Shown: positions 34,088 to 41,646 of the stretch, one piece after another
How the letters are laid out: every line of letters begins with the position of its first letter
Position numbering within the stretch: the first letter of the stretch is position 1
Source: Paenibacillus polymyxa
Lineage (GTDB): Bacteria > Bacillota > Bacilli > Paenibacillales > Paenibacillaceae
Direction: 5' to 3'
Assembly: GCF_015710975.1 (NCBI RefSeq)
Contig: NZ_CP049783.1
Coordinates: 4,383,501-4,447,500 of the forward strand
DNA length: 64,000 bases
Notes under the pieces: model-generated
Databases searched by the model: none
What the model saw: the letters and a program-made list of their open reading frames with translations, nothing else
What the model was told of the DNA's origin: nothing
Made by a program: the position numbers and the translations under genes

Positions 34088-34666
34088 CTAACTTTGGACA
34101 CTTGATAGAGAGTCAACTTTCCTCCAAATAGACTTATCAATTGTTGTTTTATATAGATTCCCATCTTCAGTCCAAGTTGGGTCTGTGAAATAATCTAGCG
34201 TGTAATTACGTTTCATTTCTAAGTAATCATCAGATGTATTTAGATAGTCATTGGTATAGCAATCATCATTAAACTCATCGACGGTGAAGTTTAGGTTTTC
34301 GGTAGGCGAACTGAATAGCTCAATTTTTATTCGTGCATATGTATTTGTAGGCGATTGGATAGAACCATCAGTACCAACTTCAACATAGGGAGACCATTCG
34401 ATACCATCAGCAGATGATTGAGTAGAAATTTTAAATGTTGAAGTTGTTCCGTTAACAATTGTATTCTTTACAACCTTTTCAAAGGCTTTGATTTTGTCGG
34501 CAATGTAAATCATTTCAGATTGCCAAGAACCACTTGAAGCATAAACTATCTTGCCCGTATCACTTTTCTGTAGTTCTATTAGCTGAAGCTTACCGTCCTT
34601 ATAGATTATGTTTTCGTATTTACCTTTGGATAAATCTATAGGTATGCCAATCTCACTTATAGTCAT
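34088..34666 (-). CDS. baseplate/tail protein of unknown function
   Basis: 192 aa, ATG at 34666 overlapping the upstream stop (TAATG), so the two are translationally coupled. Beta-rich: ISEIGIPIDLSKGKYENIIYKDGKLQLIELQ, then TFKISTQSSADGIEWSPYVEVG and TYARIKIELFSSPTENLNFTVDEF, the latter like a carbohydrate-binding or Ig-like strand set. A five-residue upstream extension to 34681 is possible but lacks spacing to a ribosome site. Structural role inferred from context. Confidence 0.65.
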   Translation of the reverse strand: MTISEIGIPIDLSKGKYENIIYKDGKLQLIELQKSDTGKIVYASSGSWQSEMIYIADKIKAFEKVVKNTIVNGTTSTFKISTQSSADGIEWSPYVEVGTDGSIQSPTNTYARIKIELFSSPTENLNFTVDEFNDDCYTNDYLNTSDDYLEMKRNYTLDYFTDPTWTEDGNLYKTTIDKSIWRKVDSLSSVQS

Positions 34667-35280
34667 TATCTCAGCTCCCAATTCAAATTATTGCTCATAT
34701 TTGCAAGTAGGGGAGCATGTAATTCTTCCGATATGAGTCCATTGTTACGGATAATTAATTTCCCAGCTAAATCCTTATCAGAAGTGACCTTGATTTGAAA
34801 ATATATAGCATCTCGAAAAGGAATGGAGCAGATGCATTGAAAATTTATGTTTACGCCTTCTAATTGCATTTGCTTTTTGTAGCCGATGTTATATTGCTCC
34901 ACTCGACTATTGAATCTTCCGTATTCTTCTCTCGTATGTAAATTAGCATCGCTTGAAGCGTGTTTGTATTGAATGATGTCGTTATACAGGAATGTTCGCC
35001 CTGTTAACGGATATTCATTTTCTTCTGTCTTGTAAGAAATCATAAAGCGATGTCCGTTAACATTAAAAATGCCATTAGCTACATCGAAGTAGATTTGTGA
35101 TCCTTCGCCAATGTAACCAAAGGCAAGTAATTTATCTTTCTCGATAGAGGCAAATTCATTATGTTTGTTGTTGCGTGTATCAAATTCAAAAAGAGATGTA
35201 GAATCCCAGTAGTCTGCAACCCAGATAAAATTTTGATAGGGAATGGGTGAACGACTATATTGCATATTACCTAGAATCAT
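34666..35280 (-). CDS. tail/baseplate protein of unknown function
   Basis: 204 aa, ATG after AGGGAGG. Mixed beta: YQNFIWVADYWDSTSLFEFDTRNNKHNEF, IYFDVANGIFNVNGHRFMISYKTEENEYPL, GVNINFQCICSIPFRDAIYFQIKV. No known domain recognised. It is the first gene after the internal terminator at 35293 and is coupled to the next gene. Confidence 0.65.
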   Translation of the reverse strand: MILGNMQYSRSPIPYQNFIWVADYWDSTSLFEFDTRNNKHNEFASIEKDKLLAFGYIGEGSQIYFDVANGIFNVNGHRFMISYKTEENEYPLTGRTFLYNDIIQYKHASSDANLHTREEYGRFNSRVEQYNIGYKKQMQLEGVNINFQCICSIPFRDAIYFQIKVTSDKDLAGKLIIRNNGLISEELHAPLLANMSNNLNWELR

Positions 35281-35292
35281 TTGTAACCTCCC

Positions 35293-35328
35293 TAAAAATA
35301 GAAATAGACAGGGATAATCTCCCTGTCT
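35293..35328 (-). terminator. internal terminator in the tail operon
   Basis: Reverse strand AGACAGGGA/TCCCTGTCT, a perfect 9-bp stem, then ATTTCTATTTTT and at once the ribosome site of the next gene. It probably reduces, rather than abolishes, downstream expression. Confidence 0.75.
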
Positions 35329-35355
35329 CGATAACTGATATTAATTTACAGTATT

Positions 35356-35916
35356 TTACACATATCTGTATGAGACACGCAGCTTAAAATTCTGTTTGCC
35401 GCTTGAGGCATCCAATGGCACTGCACATTGTAACGTAACTGTTACATAGTTACCTGCTGCATCCACTGGTGTGCCGTTATTAGCTACACCTAGAATTTCT
35501 TTGGCTCCCGGCTTGAATGGTGTCTCATAAACTGTACCATCCCAATTTTTTGTTGTGCTTCCAGTTGTACCGATTGGCTTAGAAGCAATTTTACCAATCT
35601 TAGAGCTGTCTTGATCAAGGTCAGTCTCCTGTAGAGTATCTACTTGAGCATGAAACCAACTGTTTTTTACCACTTCCACAACATTGCCTACTGTATCACC
35701 TGTACCGCCTGTCATGTCACGAGTGGTTATTGTGCAGTCTTCCATTTTTGCTACGTCTGTTTTGCCTGTGCCTTTTGTGGCATCATATCTGTTGTTCCAA
35801 ATATTAAAAGTAAAAGGTGAAGATTTAGTATCCGCATCAATAACACCGAAATCTTGTGTAATTATTTCAGTTGCATGCGTAGAATTTCGCCATTCAATTA
35901 TTGGTTGAAGACCCAT
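35356..35916 (-). CDS. tail structural protein of unknown function
   Basis: 186 aa from the ATG at 35916 (after AGGAGTGATACAT); a longer frame from 35925 lacks spacing. LQPIIEWRNSTHATEIITQDFGVIDADTKSSPFTFNIWNN and VTLQCAVPLDASSGKQNFKLRVSYRY suggest an Ig-like or tail-tube-like beta-sandwich. The terminator right after it implies higher expression than the genes downstream. Confidence 0.65.
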   Translation of the reverse strand: MGLQPIIEWRNSTHATEIITQDFGVIDADTKSSPFTFNIWNNRYDATKGTGKTDVAKMEDCTITTRDMTGGTGDTVGNVVEVVKNSWFHAQVDTLQETDLDQDSSKIGKIASKPIGTTGSTTKNWDGTVYETPFKPGAKEILGVANNGTPVDAAGNYVTVTLQCAVPLDASSGKQNFKLRVSYRYV

Positions 35917-35927
35917 ATGTATCACTC

Positions 35928-37079
35928 CTAAGTTCTAACTGTTATTGTTACTGTTAAATTCTGGATATTAATTCCATTCTTAATTGTGTTAACTCTAAAA
36001 ATATCTCCTGCGTTAACGGTCTTTGTTTTGATTTCTAATGTCTTGTCATCGAAATGCTTTAGTGCTTCAAAGTGAATCTTTTTATTCAAGATGCTAGTCC
36101 ATGTATTTAAATCTCTTGATTTTTCTATGTCCAATTCTGTTTCTGTATCTCCATATGTACCTAAGTAAGCCTTGATTTCTACGATCTCACCATTGAAAGG
36201 AAAGGCTGCTAATCCAAATGGTTCTACAAACACATAAGAGTCTTTGCATAACACAATAACTCGATCTTGTACTTCTAATGGAATATCATTTACTTTTTCA
36301 AGCAACGCTACCGTCATTAGCCCATCTTTATCCTTGCTAACTGGCTGGAGATTGTCCCCAAACAAATCAATTGGAATCCAGCGATTACCATCATAACGAT
36401 ATCGAATACCATCTTTTGTAGTTTGAACTGTCCAGCCAAGTTCGGGATGAGGATAGGTGGCAGTCAATTCTTGCATATCCCTCACGTAAGGCTTGAAAGC
36501 AAGCTTTGTTGTTTTATATGCCTCTAGTGCATTGTTAGCTGCACTATTAGCTAAATCTGCTGCTTGATTGGCATTATCTGCTGCTTTTTCTGCTGTACTT
36601 GTAGCAACTTGAGATTGTCTAATAATCTCTTCAAGCCTGCCAATTGCCAATTGAGTGTCGTTTAGCCGTTGATATGCTTCATCTACTATATCTTGCAGGG
36701 TTTTTACGATGTCGGGATGACGTTGTACCATTGCATAGATACGTGATGCAGGTTGCATGACTAAGCCTTTACCCATATAGCGACAAAGTTTAGTTGTACC
36801 TTCTAGGGAGGGATGGACTTGGATAGCTCCAGTTTGATATTGGACAAGAAACTCATTTTCGTTTAGATAGGGTCGATTTTCAAATACTTGTTGACTAATT
36901 TCAGTCATACCTGCAATTGATACACCGTGAGCAGAAGAAGGGAGTTCAAGCAAAGTTATTAAACCATTCAATACTACAAGTGAATCAGCACGAGATTTAT
37001 ACGGATCTTCGGGTGTCCCTTTGCGTGTAATCATTATTACGGGGTCATTTAACTCTAAATATGTATGTAGTTCTGGCAA
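35928..37079 (-). CDS. baseplate/tail-fibre protein with coiled coil
   Basis: 383 aa from TTG after AGGAGGTGAAATA. The N-terminal ~115 residues form a globular attachment part (LELNDPVIMITRKGTPEDPYKSRADSLVV). A heptad-rich helix follows (VDEAYQRLNDTQLAIGRLEEIIRQSQVATSTAEKAADNANQAADLANSAANNALEAY, about 130-190). The C-terminal beta domain begins WTVQTTKDGIRYRYDGNRWIPID and ends KTVNAGDIFRVNTIKNGINIQNLTVTITV. This head-coil-beta plan matches trimeric baseplate upper or fibre proteins. Upstream of the receptor-binding set. Confidence 0.68.
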   Translation of the reverse strand: MPELHTYLELNDPVIMITRKGTPEDPYKSRADSLVVLNGLITLLELPSSAHGVSIAGMTEISQQVFENRPYLNENEFLVQYQTGAIQVHPSLEGTTKLCRYMGKGLVMQPASRIYAMVQRHPDIVKTLQDIVDEAYQRLNDTQLAIGRLEEIIRQSQVATSTAEKAADNANQAADLANSAANNALEAYKTTKLAFKPYVRDMQELTATYPHPELGWTVQTTKDGIRYRYDGNRWIPIDLFGDNLQPVSKDKDGLMTVALLEKVNDIPLEVQDRVIVLCKDSYVFVEPFGLAAFPFNGEIVEIKAYLGTYGDTETELDIEKSRDLNTWTSILNKKIHFEALKHFDDKTLEIKTKTVNAGDIFRVNTIKNGINIQNLTVTITVRT

Positions 37080-37090
37080 TATTTCACCTC

Positions 37091-37543
37091 CTAACTTGAT
37101 ATATTTATCTTTTCATTTCCAGTTTCGATAGTGGTATCTGTGTCCAGCATAGTTTTCACAGGTGAACCAATCATTGCAACAGCTTTACCATTATAGAAAA
37201 CCTTAGCGCTACCTCCTGAAACTTCACCTTCACCAGAGCCGCTTTTACCGGGAGAAACTGATTTAATGCTACCTCTGGGAGCTGATGGAGTAGGGTTGGC
37301 AACCCAATGTTCAGATGTTTTATCACCAACAGTAGCTATGGGTACATTATTTATAAAAATTTTATTGTCAGAGGAAACTACGCCTTCGACATCTGCATCG
37401 GTTGAACCATGACCTGTATACCACCTTGTTTCTTTACCGCCATCACCATCGCTATGTCTTTCACTCCATTCATAGGAGAATTTTACATAATCATTTTTGG
37501 TAGATAATTTTATTGTTGAACCATTCAATGCTACTCCAGCCAT
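37091..37543 (-). CDS. PAAR-like spike-tip protein
   Basis: 150 aa, ATG after GGAGTGTGATAT. The ending GGSAKVFYNGKAVAMIGSPVKTMLDTD plus INNVPIATVGDKTSEHWVANPTPSAPRGSI matches the PAAR-like/DUF4280-type beta-cone: paired VxxGxxVAxxGD strands that sharpen a puncturing spike. Such tips are typical of contractile tails and secretion systems and less usual in long flexible tails. Position within the baseplate genes supports the role. Confidence 0.65.
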   Translation of the reverse strand: MAGVALNGSTIKLSTKNDYVKFSYEWSERHSDGDGGKETRWYTGHGSTDADVEGVVSSDNKIFINNVPIATVGDKTSEHWVANPTPSAPRGSIKSVSPGKSGSGEGEVSGGSAKVFYNGKAVAMIGSPVKTMLDTDTTIETGNEKINISS

Positions 37544-37554
37544 ATATCACACTC

Positions 37555-38193
37555 CTAAATGCGTTTATATTGATATCTCCATTTAATATCTGCGTCTCCA
37601 TCGACTTTGAATACATTTTTCCCAACAGGCAGGTTTAAATAGTTGTCGTTGAAATCTTTGTATCTATACGTAACAGCAAGTGTGGTTTCAATATCTTGGC
37701 GTTCATTGTTTACATACACTGTTTCCCCATCGACAAGCCCAGTAAACTTGAATTGTTCGTTATGATGAGATGTATTAGTCATGGTAAAATCACCGCTACC
37801 AACTTTTGTGATCCATATTTCAGGTTGGCAGGGGAGGTCACCTTTGTTGTGAAACACAAGTACTGGTTGAAAATGTAAGGTTATATTTGGATCAAAGAAG
37901 GGGCGAATAGAATAATCTGTGGTTTGAATAATTACACGAATACTTAATTTCGTATTGTAGAGAGGAGTGTCTTCATTTATTTCTGGTATCTCTCCACCGT
38001 TAACACAGTTGCGCCATTCAGACCAATTGTATCCATCATCTGATTTGCGAGACTGAACAACTATTATTGAGCCTTCTGGCATGACTTGGTTCCAGCTAAT
38101 TTTGCTTAAGGCACCGTCTGTAACAACAGGAATAGTGACGGTAGGATATGTATAAATGCCATTTTTATTTGTGAGTGAATTCCAAGTAGCCAT
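37555..38193 (-). CDS. baseplate protein of unknown function
   Basis: 212 aa. Beta-rich. SKISWNQVMPEGSIIVVQSRKSDDGYNWSEWRNCVNGGEIPEINEDTPLYNTKLSIRVIIQTTDY resembles the discoidin/fibronectin-like segments of tail proteins. LPCQPEIWITKVGSGDFTMTNTSHHNEQFKFTGLVDGETVYVNNERQDIET and LNLPVGKNVFKVDGDADIKWRYQYKRI resemble the C-terminal half of Dit-type tail proteins. Probably a Dit paralogue fused to a binding domain. Confidence 0.62.
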   Translation of the reverse strand: MATWNSLTNKNGIYTYPTVTIPVVTDGALSKISWNQVMPEGSIIVVQSRKSDDGYNWSEWRNCVNGGEIPEINEDTPLYNTKLSIRVIIQTTDYSIRPFFDPNITLHFQPVLVFHNKGDLPCQPEIWITKVGSGDFTMTNTSHHNEQFKFTGLVDGETVYVNNERQDIETTLAVTYRYKDFNDNYLNLPVGKNVFKVDGDADIKWRYQYKRI

Positions 38194-38195
38194 AG

Positions 38196-38834
38196 TTATT
38201 CAATCTTCCCGTAGGGTCTAAAGTTAGATGCTACTCCAGCTTCTTTCCACTTCAGCCTCTTATAGCTTACCCAAGAAGCATTTTTATCGTATATTGTTTG
38301 ACCATCTGCTAATCCCCACGTAGGTTCAACGTCACCTGATTCACCAGCTTGGAGACATACATAAAATCGACCATTGTCAATGACAGGAAGAACGATATCA
38401 TCTTTTTTATATTGAGTGGTTGCTTGCCAAGTATTACTGCCACGAACATCGCCAAATTCTATTTCTACTGACACTGGAAAGACTGGCTCAGCTAAGCCTG
38501 AGTATCCTGTTTGAATACATTTATAAATATGTCCGTTATCTACAGTAGGGACAATTAAATCGCCATTGGTATATTGTTTGAGTTTTTGCCACGTTGGGGC
38601 GCTCGTACCAGTTCGAGTATTTACCCATCCGATATAGTCGCCAGATTTAGGCGTTTTCTTGTAGAATCGCTTTGCAATTGGATATGCCCCAGATAAGGGA
38701 AGGGAATCAACATAATCATCGCTATCATCATCTAATTTTTGAAAGTTGTCAGCTAATTCGTTTAAAGTATTCTCGATATCATCTGTAGCAAAGTTAGGTT
38801 TTTTAAGTCCTAATTTTGTTGTCGTTGTCGACAT
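38196..38834 (-). CDS. tail protein with two carbohydrate-binding-like repeats
   Basis: 212 aa from the ATG at 38834, 7 nt after AAGGAG (the ATG at 38840 is too close). The N-terminus TTTTKLGLKKPNFATDDIENTLNELADNFQKLD is a common phage fibre attachment start. Two repeats follow: GDLIVPTVDNGHIYKCIQTGYSGLAEPVFP (about 92-121) and DDIVLPVIDNGRFYVCLQAGESGDVEPTW (about 145-173), both of the chitin/carbohydrate-binding type found in tail tips. A third degenerate unit (SGDYIGWVNTRTGTSAPTW) precedes them. Confidence 0.7.
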   Translation of the reverse strand: MSTTTTKLGLKKPNFATDDIENTLNELADNFQKLDDDSDDYVDSLPLSGAYPIAKRFYKKTPKSGDYIGWVNTRTGTSAPTWQKLKQYTNGDLIVPTVDNGHIYKCIQTGYSGLAEPVFPVSVEIEFGDVRGSNTWQATTQYKKDDIVLPVIDNGRFYVCLQAGESGDVEPTWGLADGQTIYDKNASWVSYKRLKWKEAGVASNFRPYGKIE

Positions 38835-38853
38835 GGACATTCTCCTTTCCTAT

Positions 38854-39474
38854 TTAGTTTGAAATTTCATACCACTTCTTCCCACGAAATTCAATCCACA
38901 TTGTTTTATTAGGGTTTAAAGTAAGTTTGCCGTTCTCAATGTTAACCTTGTGTTTATCTCCACTTGTATCGTTTACCAACACATCAAAAGGTTGATAACG
39001 CCACTTGTATACTGGTGGATTATAAATAGAAGAGTAAGCGTAGGGAGCATCGCATCTAAAAGTAAGAGTGACATATCCTTGTCGCGCACAATTATGAACC
39101 AGATTTATATCGTCCACACAAAGAGCATAATATATTTTTTCTGGATCATCAGAGAAGAAGAGAGGTTGGTAATAAGATTGTTCAGTTAGCCACTTAGCAA
39201 CTTCTCTAATTTTTACATCGTCCCAAGTATCCTCAAAAGCAAAGGATACGTTAAACTTAAGTGGTTCTTTTTTTGTGCTTTGAAAGTATGGTTTATCTCG
39301 ACCTTTAATGGACACTTCATTAATGGATCGTGAAGCTGCGAATATTTCTTCTTGCATTCCAGACGACATATTCACGTTTACGATTCCATAGAAATCAGAT
39401 TGGATGCCAGCATAAGAAAAGAAGAGGGAGTCACGAATTGTAATATTGATCACCTCCATAATTAAATTGGGCAT
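38854..39474 (-). CDS. distal tail protein Dit (siphovirus tail component)
   Basis: 206 aa. The motif set ITIRDSLFFSYAGIQSDFYGIVNVNMSSGMQEEIF ... INEVSIKGRDKPYF ... LKFNVSFAFED ... VAKWLTEQ ... LTFRCDAPYAYS is that of Dit/PF05709 hub proteins, which form a hexameric ring at the tail end. The C-terminal part (KVNIENGKLTLNPNKTMWIEF) is the second beta domain. The start is unusual: the strong ribosome site GGAGGTGATC lies inside the first ten codons, 8 nt before an ATT, while the in-frame ATG at 39474 follows directly on a terminator. It is separated from the Tal and tape-measure genes by the accessory island. Confidence 0.82.
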   Translation of the reverse strand: MPNLIMEVINITIRDSLFFSYAGIQSDFYGIVNVNMSSGMQEEIFAASRSINEVSIKGRDKPYFQSTKKEPLKFNVSFAFEDTWDDVKIREVAKWLTEQSYYQPLFFSDDPEKIYYALCVDDINLVHNCARQGYVTLTFRCDAPYAYSSIYNPPVYKWRYQPFDVLVNDTSGDKHKVNIENGKLTLNPNKTMWIEFRGKKWYEISN

Positions 39475-39504
39475 AATAAAAAAGCCTTTGTTTATGAGGC
39501 TTTT
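39475..39504 (-). terminator. terminator between the accessory island and Dit
   Basis: AAAGCCT (39481-39487) with AGGCTTT (39497-39503). On the reverse strand TTTTTTATT follows, reaching the Dit start codon. Hairpin flanks are T-rich on both strands, so it may work both ways. Confidence 0.65.
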
Positions 39505-39597
39505 AATAGGGGAGAAACACTATAAAATTGGGATTTTACGGACTATCCTCGTCTAAAAATGATGAGTTATTGAGGGATATTTCAATTTGAAATAAGC

Positions 39598-39789
39598 CTA
39601 TCTAATTCTCACTGCAAAGTATTCGGAAACATGTTTCCCATATCCAATAAGCATCTTACCTAGAAAACTTTTTACGACTTCCTTTGTTTTTTTACTCAAT
39701 CCAGTTTGAGTCTTTGGGATGGGCATAGATTTTATTTCCACTTTATCTCGTATTGTAAATACTCCAAAAGGGTGATAAAATATTGCCAA
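39598..39789 (-). CDS. small basic protein, doubtful
   Basis: 63 aa from a TTG without a good ribosome site. Basic (RDKVEIKSMPIPKTQTGLSKKTKEVVKSFLGKML), no membrane helix. It lies in the accessory island after the toxin locus. It could be a remnant of a longer gene; kept at low confidence. Confidence 0.3.
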   Translation of the reverse strand: MAIFYHPFGVFTIRDKVEIKSMPIPKTQTGLSKKTKEVVKSFLGKMLIGYGKHVSEYFAVRIR

Positions 39790-39912
39790 GAAGTATATAC
39801 TAAAAAAGAGCAGAGATGTTGAGGCATCTCTACTCTACAACAACAGCCGCTTATAAGGGCGGTGGCTGTAAACTAGGCACAGAAATAGATCGCTACCTTA
39901 GTCGAGGGCGGT
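39790..39912. other. structured region downstream of the toxin, possible antitoxin RNA locus
   Basis: Three nested inverted repeats: AGAGATG/CATCTCT (about 39812-39831), ACAGCC/GGCTGT (about 39842-39868) and AAATAGATCG/CGGTCTATTT (about 39886-39918). Hairpins of this sort follow Hol_Tox toxin genes, where an antisense RNA overlapping the toxin 3' end is the antitoxin. I could not identify a + strand promoter with confidence. Confidence 0.4.
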
Positions 39913-39996
39913 CTATTTCTTATTGTGGAAAGAAAGTATTAACACAACCAAAGTCGCAAATGAAATCATAAGCGTCAATGCTTGATATACCTCCAC
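39913..39996 (-). CDS. type I toxin of the Hol_Tox (BsrG/TxpA-like) family
   Basis: 27 aa, too short for usual gene calling: MEVYQALTLMISFATLVVLI, then LSFHNKK. It is a single membrane helix with a short basic tail, preceded by the polar M-x-V-Y-Q-x-L-x-L-M-I-S-F signature of the family of holin-like toxic peptides in Bacillales prophages; SPbeta itself carries BsrG. The GTG start is 8 nt after AGGAGGTGAT. That ribosome site can fold into CTCCT-TGCA-like hairpins (40006-40019), hiding it, as is typical for type I toxins. Promoter at 40060-40069. Likely action: membrane depolarisation when the antitoxin RNA is lost, stabilising the prophage. Confidence 0.78.
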   Translation of the reverse strand: MEVYQALTLMISFATLVVLILSFHNKK

Positions 39997-40059
39997 TGGC
40001 ATCACCTCCTTTGCAGGAGACTAGCCGACCGCCCATCTAAGCCATTCTGTTGTAGGGAT

Positions 40060-40069
40060 ATTATACCAT
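40060..40069 (-). promoter_or_regulatory. toxin promoter, extended -10
   Basis: Reverse strand ATGGTATAAT, identical to the element at 40397 and to that before the 17217 gene. The implied leader is about 55 nt and contains the anti-ribosome-site hairpin. Confidence 0.65.
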
Positions 40070-40102
40070 ATTGATGTGGTAGAGAGAAAGAAACAATACA
40101 AA

Positions 40103-40378
40103 CTATACTTGCTTGTTATTCAAATCAGCACTCTGTTTAGAATCAGGGTGATTCTCATCTAAGCCAACATACTTGTCTTTAATACTCTGAATTAATCTGA
40201 TAATTTCTGAAATTCCCATTAGAGACAGTCCACCAAAAAACATACCACTATACATGCTTAGACTAACATCCCAAGTTACCCCATCTTTTAATGTGCTAAA
40301 GATAATCAATAGCACCGAAATGATAGTACAAACCAGTCCAATCCACTTAATTACAATACTTGTCTGATTGTTATTCAT
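40103..40378 (-). CDS. small two-helix membrane protein
   Basis: 91 aa from the ATG at 40378 after AGAGGTGGATT. Two membrane spans (IVIKWIGLVCTIISVLLIIFSTL and MYSGMFFGGLSLMGISEIIRLI) and a hydrophilic C-terminus (KDKYVGLDENHPDSKQSADLNNKQ). It has its own extended -10 promoter, so it is expressed independently of late genes; possible superinfection immunity or exclusion protein, or a toxin partner. Not recognised. Confidence 0.68.
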   Translation of the reverse strand: MNNNQTSIVIKWIGLVCTIISVLLIIFSTLKDGVTWDVSLSMYSGMFFGGLSLMGISEIIRLIQSIKDKYVGLDENHPDSKQSADLNNKQV

Positions 40379-40396
40379 TTTTAATCCACCTCTCAA

Positions 40397-40406
40397 ATTA
40401 TACCAT
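40397..40406 (-). promoter_or_regulatory. extended -10 promoter of the 40103 gene
   Basis: Reverse strand ATGGTATAAT, 18 bp before the ATG; third copy of this string in the prophage. The leader is very short. Confidence 0.55.
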
Positions 40407-40488
40407 TAGTTTACCATGTCTTGGGTAATGGGTCTATAGTATTATGAGAGAGGTGAAGGTAATAGATATTGCTGTTAGGGGTATATAA

Positions 40489-40520
40489 GAAAAGAGCCTA
40501 ATTAAAGGCTCTTTTTGTTT
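40489..40520. terminator. bidirectional terminator
   Basis: AAAGAGCCT (40491-40499) pairs with AGGCTCTTT (40506-40514), followed by TTGTTT and preceded by A-runs. It ends the leftward ankyrin gene. Confidence 0.75.
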
Positions 40521-40539
40521 ATCTGTATATTCATTTTTA

Positions 40540-41274
40540 TTACATCATATAAGCTTTTAGCCCAATATAATCGGAACTACCTTTTTCCACTAAATCAATT
40601 GGTTTAAGTCCATCTTTGTTTTTAATGTTGGCGTTAGCTTTGTAAGTTATGCCTGTTAATTCACCAAAATAAAAGTTGTTTTTATCGATTACACTCTCGT
40701 GAAGCGGCGTGTTTCCAAGAGCATTTTGAATATTCACGTTCAAGGCATTTTTCTTGATCACTAAATATGTCGCATAATCATTCTTACGAATTACCCAGTG
40801 AAGGATTGAATCTCCATTTGCATCCTGACTATTAATCGTCAGCTCACCACTAGCAATGGCTGCTGCAATCTTCTCGCTATCCAGTTTATCTCCTTTTGTG
40901 TATTGATCCACGTTAAAGGTTTTACCTCCTTGCTTAACCGCTGTTGTTGCTGGCTCACTTTTTGTGGTGGTTGTAGCTGATGGGGTAGAGGAGGGAGCAG
41001 GTATAGCTCTATTGCTTTTCACTAGCTCAATTTTTGCGCCAGAGGCACTTGCTACATTATAGCCCATTGCACTTGCTGTATCTCTTAGAGGAAGATAAGC
41101 TTTACCATTCACATTGACAGGACTATCGTTTAACTTAGCTTCTTGTCCATTGACCACAATCTTTGTAGGTGTCAATGTTGCTTTTAAATATGTACTTGCT
41201 CCTGCTACGCCACTAACTGCCACTGCAACACCAAATATTGCACCAGCGAGGAACGTTGGAATTCGCTTCTTCAT
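40540..41274 (-). CDS. secreted stalk-domain plus ankyrin-repeat protein
   Basis: 244 aa, ATG after TTGGAGGATATACA. A signal-type N-terminus (IPTFLAGAIFGVAVAVSGVAGA) is followed by a copper-amine-oxidase-N-like stalk (KIVVNGQEAKLNDSPVNVNGKAYLPLRDTASAMGYNV), a Ser/Thr/Pro-rich linker (residues ~93-113), and two to three ankyrin-type repeats (SQDANGDSILHWVIRKNDYATYLVI, NIQNALGNTPLHESVIDKN, NIKNKDGLKPIDLVEKG). It is an exported surface or extracellular protein in a prophage, not a virion part by its look, and sits with other independently expressed genes between tail genes. Conversion factor candidate. Confidence 0.8.
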   Translation of the reverse strand: MKKRIPTFLAGAIFGVAVAVSGVAGASTYLKATLTPTKIVVNGQEAKLNDSPVNVNGKAYLPLRDTASAMGYNVASASGAKIELVKSNRAIPAPSSTPSATTTTKSEPATTAVKQGGKTFNVDQYTKGDKLDSEKIAAAIASGELTINSQDANGDSILHWVIRKNDYATYLVIKKNALNVNIQNALGNTPLHESVIDKNNFYFGELTGITYKANANIKNKDGLKPIDLVEKGSSDYIGLKAYMM

Positions 41275-41366
41275 TGTATATCCTCCAATTATTCGATTAG
41301 CATATGATTTTACACATACTTACAATATATATCGGATAGGAGGGAGTGGAAGTTTATAGGAAATAT

Positions 41367-41395
41367 TAAAACAAAAAGACCCTGTAAAGGGTCTC
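41367..41395 (-). terminator. leftward terminator
   Basis: Reverse strand GAGACCCT-TTAC-AGGGTCT followed by TTTTTGTTTT. Together with 41470-41521 it makes a double block between Tal and the accessory island. The ~75 bp between the two holds nothing I can name. Confidence 0.7.
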
Positions 41396-41469
41396 ATTAA
41401 TTAAACCTATTCAATTTATTCACAGGCTTCAATTCTCTATTGGCGCTGTTAACGTATATCTGTTTGATT

Positions 41470-41521
41470 AAAAAATAGTAAGAGGATTACCCCACCGACC
41501 AAAGTTTGGTAATCCTCTTAC
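41470..41521 (-). terminator. terminator of the tape measure-Tal operon
   Basis: GTAAGAGGATTACC (41478-41491) and its exact complement (41508-41521), a 14-bp stem; on the reverse strand ATTTTTTAA follows. The remaining intergenic DNA to 41646 shows no gene. Confidence 0.8.
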
Positions 41522-41646
41522 TCTACATTTTTTCTTTAGTCACCGGATTACTAATATATTTATTATAAATCACTCATTTTGCAGAGTCAACAATAAAATT
41601 AATCTCTTTTCTAACTCCTATATTTTTGTTATCAATAGTCTACAGC

